Source: Cohnella abietis (GTDB taxonomy: Bacteria > Bacillota > Bacilli > Paenibacillales > Paenibacillaceae). From it: a DNA stretch of 64,000 nt. The stretch is taken from the NCBI RefSeq assembly GCF_004295585.1, contig NZ_AP019400.1, positions 2,509,501-2,573,500 of the forward strand. Direction: 5' to 3'. The position numbers and the translations under genes are program-made. Positions 9,418 through 17,970 of the stretch are shown in pieces. How positions within the stretch are numbered: the first letter of the stretch is position 1; the number at the start of each line of letters is the position of its first letter. Below the pieces are notes generated by a model. The model saw nothing but the letters and a program-made list of their open reading frames with translations. It did no database searches and had not been told where the DNA came from.

Positions 9418-10182
9418 GTGCTTATGCTACAGGGGAAGGTTGCGTTAGTCACCGGTTCAGGAATCGGAATCGGCAGAGGGATTGCGCTGCAACTGGCGGC
9501 GGATGGCGCAGACATCGTCATCAATTATAGAAGCAGTGCCAGCCAGGCTCTAGAGACGGCTGAGCAAATTCGTTCAATGGGCCGCAGGGTGCTAGCCATC
9601 CAGGCCGATGTGTCGAAAGTAAGTGAGATTCGCAGGATGACAGAAGAGATCAGAGCTCATTTTGGCGGTGTTGACATTCTGATCAACAATTCAGCGGTGG
9701 ACCCGATGGACGATTTTTTCGAAGTGACGGAAGAGACATGGGATCGGGTCATCGATACGAACCTGAAGGGTACATTCTTCTGCATCCAAGCATGCGCTGC
9801 GGACATGGTTAAGAAAGGGCAAGGCAAGATTATCAACATCAGCTCTGTTCATGGCGTACAAACAATGCCACGTTATGGTGCTTATGCCGCCTCCAAAGGG
9901 GGAATGAATGCCTTAACAAGGCAGCTTGCTCTCGATTTGGCACAGTATAATATTCAGGTGAATGCGATTGCTCCTGGTGCAACCGAGGTGGACAAGTTTT
10001 CCGCTATCAATCCGAATCACTCCGTAGAGGCGATTGGGGCGCAAATTCCGCTAGGCAGGATCGGATATCCGGAGGATGTGGCCAAAGTCGTCGCTTTCTA
10101 TGCTTCTTCAGGTTCAGACTTCGTAACCGGACAGGTTGTGACGGTTGATGGCGGGTCGAGTACTCGTTTTTTCTTGAAATAG
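9418..10182 (+). CDS. SDR family oxidoreductase, FabG-like
   Basis: Second short-chain dehydrogenase, about 254 aa. It shows TGSGIGIGRG, NNSAV, a catalytic Ser in NISS, YAASK and a terminal TGQVVTVDGGSS. GTG 9418 is chosen because GGAGG lies 8 bases upstream; ATG 9424 is possible, and the longer GTG 9403 overlaps the RBS itself. It is clearly different in sequence from the SDR at 8062, so the pathway may contain two separate alcohol oxidation steps. Confidence 0.9.
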   Translation: MLMLQGKVALVTGSGIGIGRGIALQLAADGADIVINYRSSASQALETAEQIRSMGRRVLAIQADVSKVSEIRRMTEEIRAHFGGVDILINNSAVDPMDDFFEVTEETWDRVIDTNLKGTFFCIQACAADMVKKGQGKIINISSVHGVQTMPRYGAYAASKGGMNALTRQLALDLAQYNIQVNAIAPGATEVDKFSAINPNHSVEAIGAQIPLGRIGYPEDVAKVVAFYASSGSDFVTGQVVTVDGGSSTRFFLK

Positions 10183-10226
10183 CTGACATTGTATCCGTTC
10201 TATCAAGAAGATATTCAAATAATCCT

Positions 10227-10261
10227 TATTGTTGACAATATATGCATGTGGTTGTTATTCT
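10227..10261 (+). promoter_or_regulatory. Promoter and operator of GntR gene
   Basis: The -35 TTGACA (10232-10237), 18-base spacer and -10 TATTCT (10256-10261). TATTGTTGACAATA (10227-10240), an inverted repeat with a GT-N2-AC core, covers the -35. It resembles the TTGTATACTA sites upstream of 6973 and 8062 and would allow autoregulation. Confidence 0.55.
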
Positions 10262-10317
10262 GAATTTAATCGATGAATTGGATACAATCGAAATATAATC
10301 TAAGGAACGAAATAGAT

Positions 10318-10992
10318 ATGAGTAATCATGCGGATTCACTATCACGATCACATCATACCAAGGAAGTTGTTACGCAGCTGCGCAAGGATATTATTCTTGG
10401 TAAATATAAGCCCGGTACAAGATTAATTGAAGCGAAGCTTGCTGAACAGATGGGAATCAGCCGTGCTCCAATTAGGACATCCCTTCAACTGCTGGCACAG
10501 GAAGGTCTAGTGCTGAATCTAACCAACGGCGGTACAGAGGTAATCGGCTATTCGGCTAAGGATGTGAAGAATATATTCGAGCTACGTCTGCTTCTAGAGC
10601 AAACGGCGCTTCAGAATACATTCAAGAGCTCGTCCTTTGTATATAGACCTTTGTTTGATGCGATGGAGCTGCTCGAATCGTATAGGGATAAAGAAGACGA
10701 GATTACTAGTGATGACACAGCCTATTTAGATATTACCTTCCATAGAAGTCTTATTCTGATGGCGGACAATAATGCGATGACAGTCGCCTGGAATACAATG
10801 GCAAATACCTTGCAGGCGATTCTGCAGATTACGAATATGACAACACCCACTTTCTCAGCGTTTTGTGATGAGCACAGAAAAATGGCGGACATGATTATTC
10901 AGAAGAATGAGGAAATCTTCCAAGTACTAAGGCATCACATTATGAATGCGATGAATATCATTATCGAACGTATGGAGAAGAATATGTATTAA
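10318..10992 (+). CDS. GntR family regulator, FCD (FadR) subfamily
   Basis: DNA-binding regulator of about 224 aa. The winged helix-turn-helix (GTRLIEAKLAEQMGISRAPIR) is in the first 75 residues. A helical FCD ligand-binding domain follows (FELRLLLEQTAL, DITFHRSLILMADN, then EHRKMADMII), whose His/Asp residues usually bind a metal and a carboxylate effector. ATG 10318 has AAGGAAC upstream. It most likely represses the three promoters at 6909, 7956 and 10227, with a pathway hydroxy- or keto-acid as inducer. Confidence 0.9.
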   Translation: MSNHADSLSRSHHTKEVVTQLRKDIILGKYKPGTRLIEAKLAEQMGISRAPIRTSLQLLAQEGLVLNLTNGGTEVIGYSAKDVKNIFELRLLLEQTALQNTFKSSSFVYRPLFDAMELLESYRDKEDEITSDDTAYLDITFHRSLILMADNNAMTVAWNTMANTLQAILQITNMTTPTFSAFCDEHRKMADMIIQKNEEIFQVLRHHIMNAMNIIIERMEKNMY

Positions 10993-11009
10993 TGCAAAGG
11001 TGAAGCCCA

Positions 11010-12074
11010 ATGAAGCTGGATGCTTTGATAGCAAGCTTGAATCAGCTAGGATGGAAGTACAAGCTGCTTCGCAGCGGCGGGGTAGCCGCTGTTGTCGTGC
11101 TTGAGCGCGGAGGAAGAATATTAGGAGTCTATCCGGATGTGGAACATGAGAATGCAGTATGGACAAATCCATCATTGGGCGAGTACAAGGCAGCCAAAAG
11201 AATTTATGATCAGGATAATCAGTGGAATACGGGTGGCGAGCGGACATGGTTCAGCCCCGAGTTAGAATACCATGTTGAGAAGCTCGGTCCGCCGGTAAAC
11301 TATACGGTGCAGCAGGTTATAGATCCAGGTAACTACCGGTTTATAGGGCAAGAGAGTGCACAGGACCAATGTAGCTGGCAGCAGGAGGGAATCGCTCGGC
11401 TCTATCGACTTCAAAGCGGAATCCATTTCCGGATTTCCAAATCATGCCGACTTGTAGATGATCCGATTCGACTTACCGATCTTGGTGGAGCAGGCTCTTA
11501 TCAATACGTCGGATATGAATCGGAAATAAACCTAGAGACGGACGATGGAAGCAATGAGTTTCCCCTTTCAAGCTGGACGATCCTTCAGGTCCCCGCTGGT
11601 GGACATGCCTATGTGAAAACATATGGAACAGCGCAGCCAACCGATCTCTTTGCCCCTACGGGTCAATCGCATCTATCGGTTACCGATGGAGTGGTTCGTT
11701 TCAATATGGACGCGAAACAAGCACATAAAATATCGCTTAAAAGCGTACAGACAACGGGCAGATTCGGATATTTCCGTCGAGATGAGAACGGTTGCTATTA
11801 TTTAATAGTGAGGCAGATCGGTGTATATCCGTCCTCTGACTATCTGGATGTTCCGTGGAGTAATCCGGATGATCGTGGTCATTGTGTACAGCTATACAAT
11901 GATGATGGTCAAATCGGCTCATTCGGGGAATTGGAGCACCATGCACCTGCAGTGAAATGGAACCAAGAGAAGGGCTTATTCACTCGCGATGATGTCTCAC
12001 AGGTGTGGTACTATAGCGGCTCCTATGATTCGATCGCCGAGGTGTGCCGTTTACTGCTCGGTGTTGAGATCTAG
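11010..12074 (+). CDS. Mutarotase-like protein (DUF6786-like)
   Basis: Protein of 354 aa with no signal peptide or membrane segment. Stretches such as VVVLERGGRILGVYPD and NTGGERTWFSPELEYHV resemble DUF6786-type proteins, which are predicted to have a galactose-mutarotase-like beta-sandwich. It starts 18 bases after the GntR gene with AAAGGTGAAGCCC before the ATG, so it is probably cotranscribed with it. A carbohydrate-binding or epimerase role is inference. The family call is from memory and only moderately secure. Confidence 0.5.
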   Translation: MKLDALIASLNQLGWKYKLLRSGGVAAVVVLERGGRILGVYPDVEHENAVWTNPSLGEYKAAKRIYDQDNQWNTGGERTWFSPELEYHVEKLGPPVNYTVQQVIDPGNYRFIGQESAQDQCSWQQEGIARLYRLQSGIHFRISKSCRLVDDPIRLTDLGGAGSYQYVGYESEINLETDDGSNEFPLSSWTILQVPAGGHAYVKTYGTAQPTDLFAPTGQSHLSVTDGVVRFNMDAKQAHKISLKSVQTTGRFGYFRRDENGCYYLIVRQIGVYPSSDYLDVPWSNPDDRGHCVQLYNDDGQIGSFGELEHHAPAVKWNQEKGLFTRDDVSQVWYYSGSYDSIAEVCRLLLGVEI

Positions 12075-12093
12075 ATTGATAGATGAATTGCTT

Positions 12094-12124
12094 AAAGGCC
12101 CATTGCAAATCGCAATGGGCCTTT
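12094..12124. terminator. Bidirectional terminator hairpin
   Basis: A perfect 13-bp stem (AAAGGCCCATTGC with its complement) and a 5-base loop between convergent genes ending at 12074 (+) and 12154 (-). A/T bases at both stem ends would give short U runs in either direction. Confidence 0.8.
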
Positions 12125-12153
12125 AGCTTTGCTCCTATACTAAGAGCTAATTG

Positions 12154-13323
12154 CTATAAACTATTTTGAACAACCTTACAGCTGGCGGTCGATTTTCTTA
12201 CAATGAGTTTGGTTGGCAAGATGATTCTTTTCCGCTCCTGCTTTGGATTCTCCATGATCGAGACCAACAGTCGGACAGCTTCTGCACCTATATTTTTCTC
12301 TTCTTGACTGACACAGGTTGGAGGAACGCTGGATATCGCTGAAAGCTCATAATTATCAAAAAACACGACAGATAAATCCTCAGGCACGCGAATCCCTATT
12401 TCGACGGCTGCTTCAATGACTGATAGACCTACAGCAGCATTGGCGGCAAATATAGCTGATATTTCCGGATTTTGTTGGAGGAAGGATTGAATTTCCTTCT
12501 TTATAGGCTCGTCGGCAATTCCATCTTCTAATATTAAATTCATCTGCTCCGTATCAAATTGAACAAGACGCAGACGATGGTCTACAGGAATGTTGTGTTC
12601 GGCAAGTGCTTTCTCATAACCGCTCAAACGATCTTCTATGCTGGTTGTACCCTGAAATGCGGTGGAAATAAATCCAATTCTAGTGTGACCTAATGAAACA
12701 AGATGCGAAGTTGCTTCACGTGCACCTTCGACATTATCTGCGCAGACACAGTTCGTCTCAATCCCCCGCAAATATCGGTCTACTACGACTAGTGGAAATT
12801 CATTTAACGTTAAGCGTAAAATATCCTCGCTGTAAGTTTCTCCATCCACTGGAAATATGATGATCCCTTTGACTCCGAGATTGATAACTTCACGTAAAAT
12901 TTCTTTTTCCGTTTCCTGTGAATCGTGGGTTTTGCAAAATATAAGGCGATATCCTTGTTTGGATAACTCACTTTCAATGCCGTCAAGCATTTGGGCAGTG
13001 AATGTGTTAGCAAGACGTGGCATGAGATAAGCTACCAAATCCTTATTTTTGTTGTTAGTAGGTTCTGAGTGGTAGATAAGAGGTTCACCGGACGGGGTAG
13101 GGGAAACGAAAGAGCCTTTACCCTGTACTCGAAAGATCAACCCATCTTCAATTAGCTCGGATAGTGCGTTCTTCACTGTAATCCGACTGACCTTGAATTG
13201 TTCTGCAAATTCATTCTCAGAAGGTATTTTATCATTGGGGAGCCATATTTTTTGTTCGATTTGTTTCAGTATATATTGGCGTATTTGCGTATATAGTGGA
13301 ACTCGTTGAGAAGGCTTTGCCAT
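12154..13323 (-). CDS. GntR/LacI-type repressor, AraR-like
   Basis: Regulator of 389 aa joining an N-terminal GntR winged helix (IPSENEFAEQFKVSRITVKNALSEL) to a C-terminal LacI-type sugar-binding domain (from about residue 85; HLVSLGHTRIGFIST, FFDNYELSAISSVPPTCVSQ). This is the architecture of B. subtilis AraR. It is divergent from the GH38/ABC operon, with 179 bases between the starts. The inferred targets are the TATACAAGTTA sites at 13437 and 16317. Inducer likely a sugar from the imported glycan. RBS on the minus strand is AGGAGTGAT. Confidence 0.92.
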   Translation of the reverse strand: MAKPSQRVPLYTQIRQYILKQIEQKIWLPNDKIPSENEFAEQFKVSRITVKNALSELIEDGLIFRVQGKGSFVSPTPSGEPLIYHSEPTNNKNKDLVAYLMPRLANTFTAQMLDGIESELSKQGYRLIFCKTHDSQETEKEILREVINLGVKGIIIFPVDGETYSEDILRLTLNEFPLVVVDRYLRGIETNCVCADNVEGAREATSHLVSLGHTRIGFISTAFQGTTSIEDRLSGYEKALAEHNIPVDHRLRLVQFDTEQMNLILEDGIADEPIKKEIQSFLQQNPEISAIFAANAAVGLSVIEAAVEIGIRVPEDLSVVFFDNYELSAISSVPPTCVSQEEKNIGAEAVRLLVSIMENPKQERKRIILPTKLIVRKSTASCKVVQNSL

Positions 13324-13401
13324 AAGGGATCACTCCTACATTAAATGTATATAACAAATATATAACTTTTTCACGCCGTTGTATAGCGTCTGTTTATTTG
13401 A

Positions 13402-13463
13402 TTTACAGTCGAATGTAAATGTTGTATTATTCATTATATACAAGTTATATATTAATGTATACA
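13402..13463 (+). promoter_or_regulatory. Promoter and operator of the alpha-mannosidase gene
   Basis: The -35 TTTACA (13402-13407), 17-base spacer and -10 TATTAT (13425-13430). Just downstream lie TATACAAGTTA (13437-13447) and TGTATACA (13456-13463), an operator-like pair. The same arrangement recurs at the ABC transporter promoter (16283-16340), with the site again starting 11-12 bases after the first -10 base. A further AT-rich GTATATAACA-type site at about 13345-13365 lies over the repressor's own start region. Confidence 0.6.
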
Positions 13464-13502
13464 TCTTATAAAATGTAGGCATCAGACAGGGGAGAATTTC
13501 GG

Positions 13503-16166
13503 TTGAGTAAAAAAACGGTTCACATCATTTCTCACTCTCATTGGGATCGGGAATGGTATATGCCATTCGAAAATTTTCGAATGCGGTTGGTTGATTTGAT
13601 GGATACAACACTCGAATTACTGGAATCATTGGACAACGGTTTTTGTTATTTCCATTTAGATGGCCATGTATTATTAGTGGATGATTATTTAGAAATTCGT
13701 CCTGAGCAAGAGGATCGAATTCGATCGTTGGTTGCGTCTGGAAAGCTATTCATTGGACCATGGTATGTCCTGCAAGATGCATTTTTAACAAGTGGTGAAG
13801 CGCAAGTGCGAAATTTGCAAATTGGAATTGAACGTGCTGAGCAATTAGGAGGAGTAACTAAGGTTGGTTATTTTCCGGACACGTTTGGGAATATTTCGCA
13901 ATCAGCACAGCTACTTCGCGGTTTTGAAATCGATACCGCTGTATTTGGGAGGGGTATCAATTCAATTGCTGAAAATAACACTGTACTCAATGACCGAGAA
14001 TCGGGTTATCATACGGAATTATGGTGGGAATCCCCGGATGGTTCGAAAGTATTGTCAGTGTTTCTGGCAAACTGGTATCATAACGGGATGGAACTGCCGA
14101 CAGATGCTGATCGTGCTTTGCAGCGCAGTCAATTCATGCTCAAAAATGTTGAACGGTACGCGTCGACAGATCATTTGCTGTTAATGAACGGGTGCGATCA
14201 TCAGCCTGTTCAAAGGGATGTTGGCAAGGCTATACTAACCTTCAATGAGGTGCTTCCGGATTATGATTTTGTCCATAGCAACTTTCCAGAGTATTTATCT
14301 AAGCTGCAAACAAATATAGAATCGTATCAAACGGTAGCAGGAGAATTAATAGGTGAATTTACTGATGGAATGAATACGCTGGTTAATACCGCTTCCTCCA
14401 GAATGTATCTCAAGCAATGGAATGCTCGTGTCCAACAGGAGCTGGAACGTTGGGTGGAGCCGTTTACGGCACTTGCACATTTGATGGGCGAACCATATCC
14501 GGCAGCCTTTGTTAAGCATGCCTGGAAACTTCTTCTGCAGAATCATCCACACGATAGCATTTGCGGATGTAGCTTGGATGAGGTGCACGATGAAATGGTA
14601 ACGCGCTTCCAGAAGGCCTATCAGATCGCATTGGGACTTAGCTCTAAGGCTCTAAAATCTATTGCTTCCAAAGTGAATACAGCTTCCTTGATCTCTCAAG
14701 CGGATGAAAGCGTCGAAGGCCAAGAGGTTTTTCCAGTGGTGGTATTTAATCCGCTCGGATGGGATCGAGAGGATTGGGTCGAAGCAATTATCGATACGGA
14801 AAATGAGTTATTACACCTGCAGTACAAACTATTTGATTCGGACGGATGCGAGATTTACTGCGAGGTAGAAGATGCGGAATGGGTGCATGGCTTTACGCTT
14901 CCGGATGACCAATTCCGTATTCCTTGGCGGAAGCGTCGATATAAGCTGCGTTTTCAAGCAAAGCAAGTACCGGCAGTCGGCTACACCACCTTTCTTTGGA
15001 AATCAAGTAATGGACATGACTCGGAACCAGAATTAAAAGGGGCGGAGAATACTTTTTGCGATATAGATGGTGCAGGCGGACGAATGGAAAACGAATTTTT
15101 TAATATTGAAGTCAAGCAAGACGGCAGGTTGAATGTTACCGATAAGCAATCTGGTAACATTTATTACGACCTTTTCGTGCTTGAAGACAGTGGTGATATT
15201 GGCAATGAGTACAATTATAAGGCTGCTGAGAATGCTTCACCGTACCTTTCGCAGGGTAGAAAGGTAAAGATGGAAATTCTATCCTCCGGACCTTTAGCCA
15301 AATTAAAAGTAATTTATCAGCTTGAATTGCCCGCGGAACGTGATGGAAATATGCGCTCCTCTAAATTAATAAGCCAGGAAATTGAAGTCATTCTCACATT
15401 GGGGACGGGAATGAAGAGAATTGACGTGGAAGTTCACCTCGATAATCAACTCAAGGATCACAGACTGAGGGTTCTATTTCCAACGGATCTAATTACGGAT
15501 AGTGTTCATGCGGATGCTCCGTTTGATGTCGTGAAACGATCAATTTCTCGCTGGAGTGGATGGGATAACCCTTCCAGCTGTGAGCGTATGCAATCCTTCT
15601 TCAGTCTTTCGGACGGCGAACAGGGACTGACTATTGTATCAAGTGGATTGCCGGAATACGAGGTGCTGCGCGATAGTCGAAATACGATGGCACTCACCTT
15701 GCTTCGGTGTGTCGGTGAGCTTGGCGATTGGAACTATTTCCCTACCCCTGGCGCCCAATGTCAAGGTGATTTCACAGCTCGATTTGCGATCATTCCCCAT
15801 AGTGGTAATTATCTAGAGGCTACTAGAGAGGTGTATGCGTATAATGCACCTTTGTTAGCAGCTGCAACTGGCATTCATGCAGGAGTGAACGGCACAAGCT
15901 ATTCTGCAGTTAAAATATCATCAACTGCTGTACTAATGACTTCACTGAGTAAGGCGACGACCTATGAGGGGATGCAATTACGTGTTGTAAACCTAAGTGA
16001 GCGGGAGGAAATCGTTCAGGTATCTGGGGAGCTAATCCGAAACGCCAAAATAATAAATGAAACGCAATTAAATGAGAAGGTGGTTGGTGGGATTGTAAAG
16101 GAGGGTGAAGTGACTACGTTGGTGATTCCTCCTAAAAAAATGGTTACGTTGGGTGTATATGTGTGA
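13503..16166 (+). CDS. Alpha-mannosidase, glycoside hydrolase family 38
   Basis: Cytoplasmic exo-alpha-mannosidase of 887 aa that removes terminal mannose from imported oligosaccharides. The GH38 zinc site is visible (HSHWDREWY near residue 10; HPHDSICGCSLDEVHDEM at about 350). The likely catalytic nucleophile is D126 in YFPDTFGNISQSA. A C-terminal beta-sandwich follows to the end. The start is TTG 13503 with AGGGGAGA upstream; there is no signal peptide. Length is typical of bacterial MngB-like enzymes. It is first in a run with an ABC importer, so it probably works on the imported substrate. Confidence 0.95.
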   Translation: MSKKTVHIISHSHWDREWYMPFENFRMRLVDLMDTTLELLESLDNGFCYFHLDGHVLLVDDYLEIRPEQEDRIRSLVASGKLFIGPWYVLQDAFLTSGEAQVRNLQIGIERAEQLGGVTKVGYFPDTFGNISQSAQLLRGFEIDTAVFGRGINSIAENNTVLNDRESGYHTELWWESPDGSKVLSVFLANWYHNGMELPTDADRALQRSQFMLKNVERYASTDHLLLMNGCDHQPVQRDVGKAILTFNEVLPDYDFVHSNFPEYLSKLQTNIESYQTVAGELIGEFTDGMNTLVNTASSRMYLKQWNARVQQELERWVEPFTALAHLMGEPYPAAFVKHAWKLLLQNHPHDSICGCSLDEVHDEMVTRFQKAYQIALGLSSKALKSIASKVNTASLISQADESVEGQEVFPVVVFNPLGWDREDWVEAIIDTENELLHLQYKLFDSDGCEIYCEVEDAEWVHGFTLPDDQFRIPWRKRRYKLRFQAKQVPAVGYTTFLWKSSNGHDSEPELKGAENTFCDIDGAGGRMENEFFNIEVKQDGRLNVTDKQSGNIYYDLFVLEDSGDIGNEYNYKAAENASPYLSQGRKVKMEILSSGPLAKLKVIYQLELPAERDGNMRSSKLISQEIEVILTLGTGMKRIDVEVHLDNQLKDHRLRVLFPTDLITDSVHADAPFDVVKRSISRWSGWDNPSSCERMQSFFSLSDGEQGLTIVSSGLPEYEVLRDSRNTMALTLLRCVGELGDWNYFPTPGAQCQGDFTARFAIIPHSGNYLEATREVYAYNAPLLAAATGIHAGVNGTSYSAVKISSTAVLMTSLSKATTYEGMQLRVVNLSEREEIVQVSGELIRNAKIINETQLNEKVVGGIVKEGEVTTLVIPPKKMVTLGVYV

Positions 16167-16282
16167 AGGGGTAGCACCCTATTTAGTGTTGTTTTTATAA
16201 CATGTTCTAAATATGTATACAAGTGTAAAAAAAGCTGTTTCACCAGTGTTTATAGGGTATTATTCTAATAAACAAATTTATA

Positions 16283-16340
16283 TTTACACCAATGATGTTG
16301 AGTGGTATATTTATATTATACAAGTTACAATGTTGTATAA
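16283..16340 (+). promoter_or_regulatory. Promoter and operator of ABC importer genes
   Basis: The -35 TTTACA (16283-16288), 17-base spacer and -10 TATATT (16306-16311). The operator-like TATACAAGTTA (16317-16327) and TGTATAA (16334-16340) follow. They match the alpha-mannosidase promoter in sequence and distance. Another TATACAAGTG lies at 16216-16225. This marks the importer and mannosidase as one regulon of the repressor at 12154. Confidence 0.6.
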
Positions 16341-16387
16341 ATGTTATATAAAGAGGTGGTAGAAACGAGCGACGTAGACGGAAAGGC

Positions 16388-16405
16388 CATGTTGATCTCA
16401 ACATG
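16388..16405. repeat. Perfect 8-bp-arm palindrome in importer leader
   Basis: CATGTTGA, 2 bases, TCAACATG. It lies between the promoter and the start of the binding-protein gene, just before the cre-like site, so it would be in the 5' leader mRNA. It could be an operator or a small hairpin; no function assigned. Confidence 0.4.
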
Positions 16406-16416
16406 ACTCACTCTGA

Positions 16417-16430
16417 TGCAAGCGGTTACA
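16417..16430 (+). promoter_or_regulatory. cre-like site (CcpA)
   Basis: TGCAAGCGGTTACA matches the catabolite-responsive element TGWAANCGNTNWCA at all but one position. It sits 35 bases before the binding-protein start, downstream of the promoter, where CcpA would act as a roadblock. This suggests glucose repression. Confidence 0.55.
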
Positions 16431-16464
16431 TATTTCAAAATTATAAACAAGGGGTGTTTCTGAA

Positions 16465-17898
16465 ATGGTTAAATTGAAACAACAGTCCAAATGGGTTCTA
16501 TTATTAGTTAGTGTCGTTCTTGTATTTGCATTAACAGCTTGTGGAGATACGAAGGATGCTGCAAAGGAAACTGGCCAAGGGACAACGCCTTCTGAAACAG
16601 CTGCTACAACTGAGGCTCCGAAGAGTGATGTGAGCTTAACGCTTTGGCACTTTAAGGTTGCTTTTGATCCAGGCTTGAAAGCGGTTGCGGATGCTTTCAA
16701 GGAGAAGACGGGAGTAACGGTTGTAACTCAAGTGACTACACCTGCCGAAACCTATAATCAAAAAATGACAGCTTCTGCGACAGCTAATAGCTTGCCTGAC
16801 CTGTACATAACGGGGGCTGCTCCAGGTGCTGGGGCTTACGATGGCAGGGCAATGAGCTGGACGGAAGAGCTTGAGAAAGACAGTGGATGGAAGAACAGCT
16901 TCTTCCCAGCAGCTTTGTCTGGTGTAATGGTGAATCAAGGCGCGATTGATGGTTGGAACGCAGATGTGAAAGCGAGTGATTGGCAGAAAGCTCGTACGGT
17001 CGGAGAATATTATGGAATTCCTATCGATGTAGGTGCGTTCTACACGATATATGGAAATGCGAAATTAATTGAACAAGCGGGATTACCGACAACTGCGCCT
17101 GCATCTATGGAAGACTGGCTTGAAAACATGAAAACAGTTAAAGAGAAGACTGGCGTTCCGGGGTTTGTCTTTAGTGCAAAAACATTCACGGTATATGAAA
17201 ATTGGATGGCGAACTTCGTGGATTATATGAAGAACGGACCAGAAGAGTATACAAAGTTTATGAATGGTGAATCGAAAATGTCGGATCCAGCACATATCCA
17301 AGCTGCACAATTCATAGAGGATGTAACCAAATCGGGGAACATGATCCCAGGAGCTGTATCCCTTGATATTGATCCTGCCGACCAAGCGTTTGCGCAAGGG
17401 AAAGCGGCATACAGCTTAGGAGGTACTTTCACCTATGCTTCATTAACTCAGATGGGCATGGATCCTAAAGATATTATTAGCTTCCGTGTACCCGCATATA
17501 AAGGATCGAAAATTCCTGATGCACAGGTGACGCCATTCGCTCTTACACAAATACACGTTAAAGATAAGGGGTCTCACCAAAAAGAAGCGATAGAGTTTGT
17601 TAAGTTTTTGACATCTGATGAAGGAATGACTTTATATGCTAACGCTGCATTCGATATTCCTGCAGTGAATATAAAAAACACAGATGCCTTGAACGATACG
17701 ATTAAATCTATGCTAAATTCCCTGAGTTCTGAGAGCAATTGGTTTTCTGAGAATGTAAATATTTCGAATAAGATATTTGAACCACAATGGAATAAGTTCC
17801 ATGAAATGAAGCAAAAAATCATTCTGGGTGCAGCGACAGCGATACAAGCTGCTGAAGCATTCGATAAGGCTACAGAGGCGGAAAAGGCGAAAAAATAA
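16465..17898 (+). CDS. Sugar ABC transporter substrate-binding lipoprotein
   Basis: Lipoprotein of 477 aa with lipobox ALTAC (C26), a Thr/Ala/Glu-rich tether, then a family 1 solute-binding domain (VSLTLWHFKVAFDPGLKAVADAFKEKTGV). ATG 16465 has AAGGGGTG upstream. It is the first gene of an importer operon repressed, by inference, by the protein at 12154. A hairpin follows before the first permease and may raise the level of this component. The substrate is probably a mannose-containing oligosaccharide, inferred from the GH38 neighbour. Confidence 0.92.
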   Translation: MVKLKQQSKWVLLLVSVVLVFALTACGDTKDAAKETGQGTTPSETAATTEAPKSDVSLTLWHFKVAFDPGLKAVADAFKEKTGVTVVTQVTTPAETYNQKMTASATANSLPDLYITGAAPGAGAYDGRAMSWTEELEKDSGWKNSFFPAALSGVMVNQGAIDGWNADVKASDWQKARTVGEYYGIPIDVGAFYTIYGNAKLIEQAGLPTTAPASMEDWLENMKTVKEKTGVPGFVFSAKTFTVYENWMANFVDYMKNGPEEYTKFMNGESKMSDPAHIQAAQFIEDVTKSGNMIPGAVSLDIDPADQAFAQGKAAYSLGGTFTYASLTQMGMDPKDIISFRVPAYKGSKIPDAQVTPFALTQIHVKDKGSHQKEAIEFVKFLTSDEGMTLYANAAFDIPAVNIKNTDALNDTIKSMLNSLSSESNWFSENVNISNKIFEPQWNKFHEMKQKIILGAATAIQAAEAFDKATEAEKAKK

Positions 17899-17916
17899 CA
17901 AGTCACATATGAGGAG

Positions 17917-17943
17917 AGGGGGAGTAATAGATGTACTCCCCCT
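17917..17943 (+). promoter_or_regulatory. Intercistronic hairpin between binding protein and permease
   Basis: A perfect 10-bp stem (AGGGGGAGTA with its complement) around a 7-base loop in the 72-base gap. No T tract follows directly. Such hairpins usually protect the upstream mRNA or cause partial termination, giving more binding protein than permease. Confidence 0.6.
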
Positions 17944-17970
17944 TGCTTACTAAAAAAAGAGGTGTTGTTA

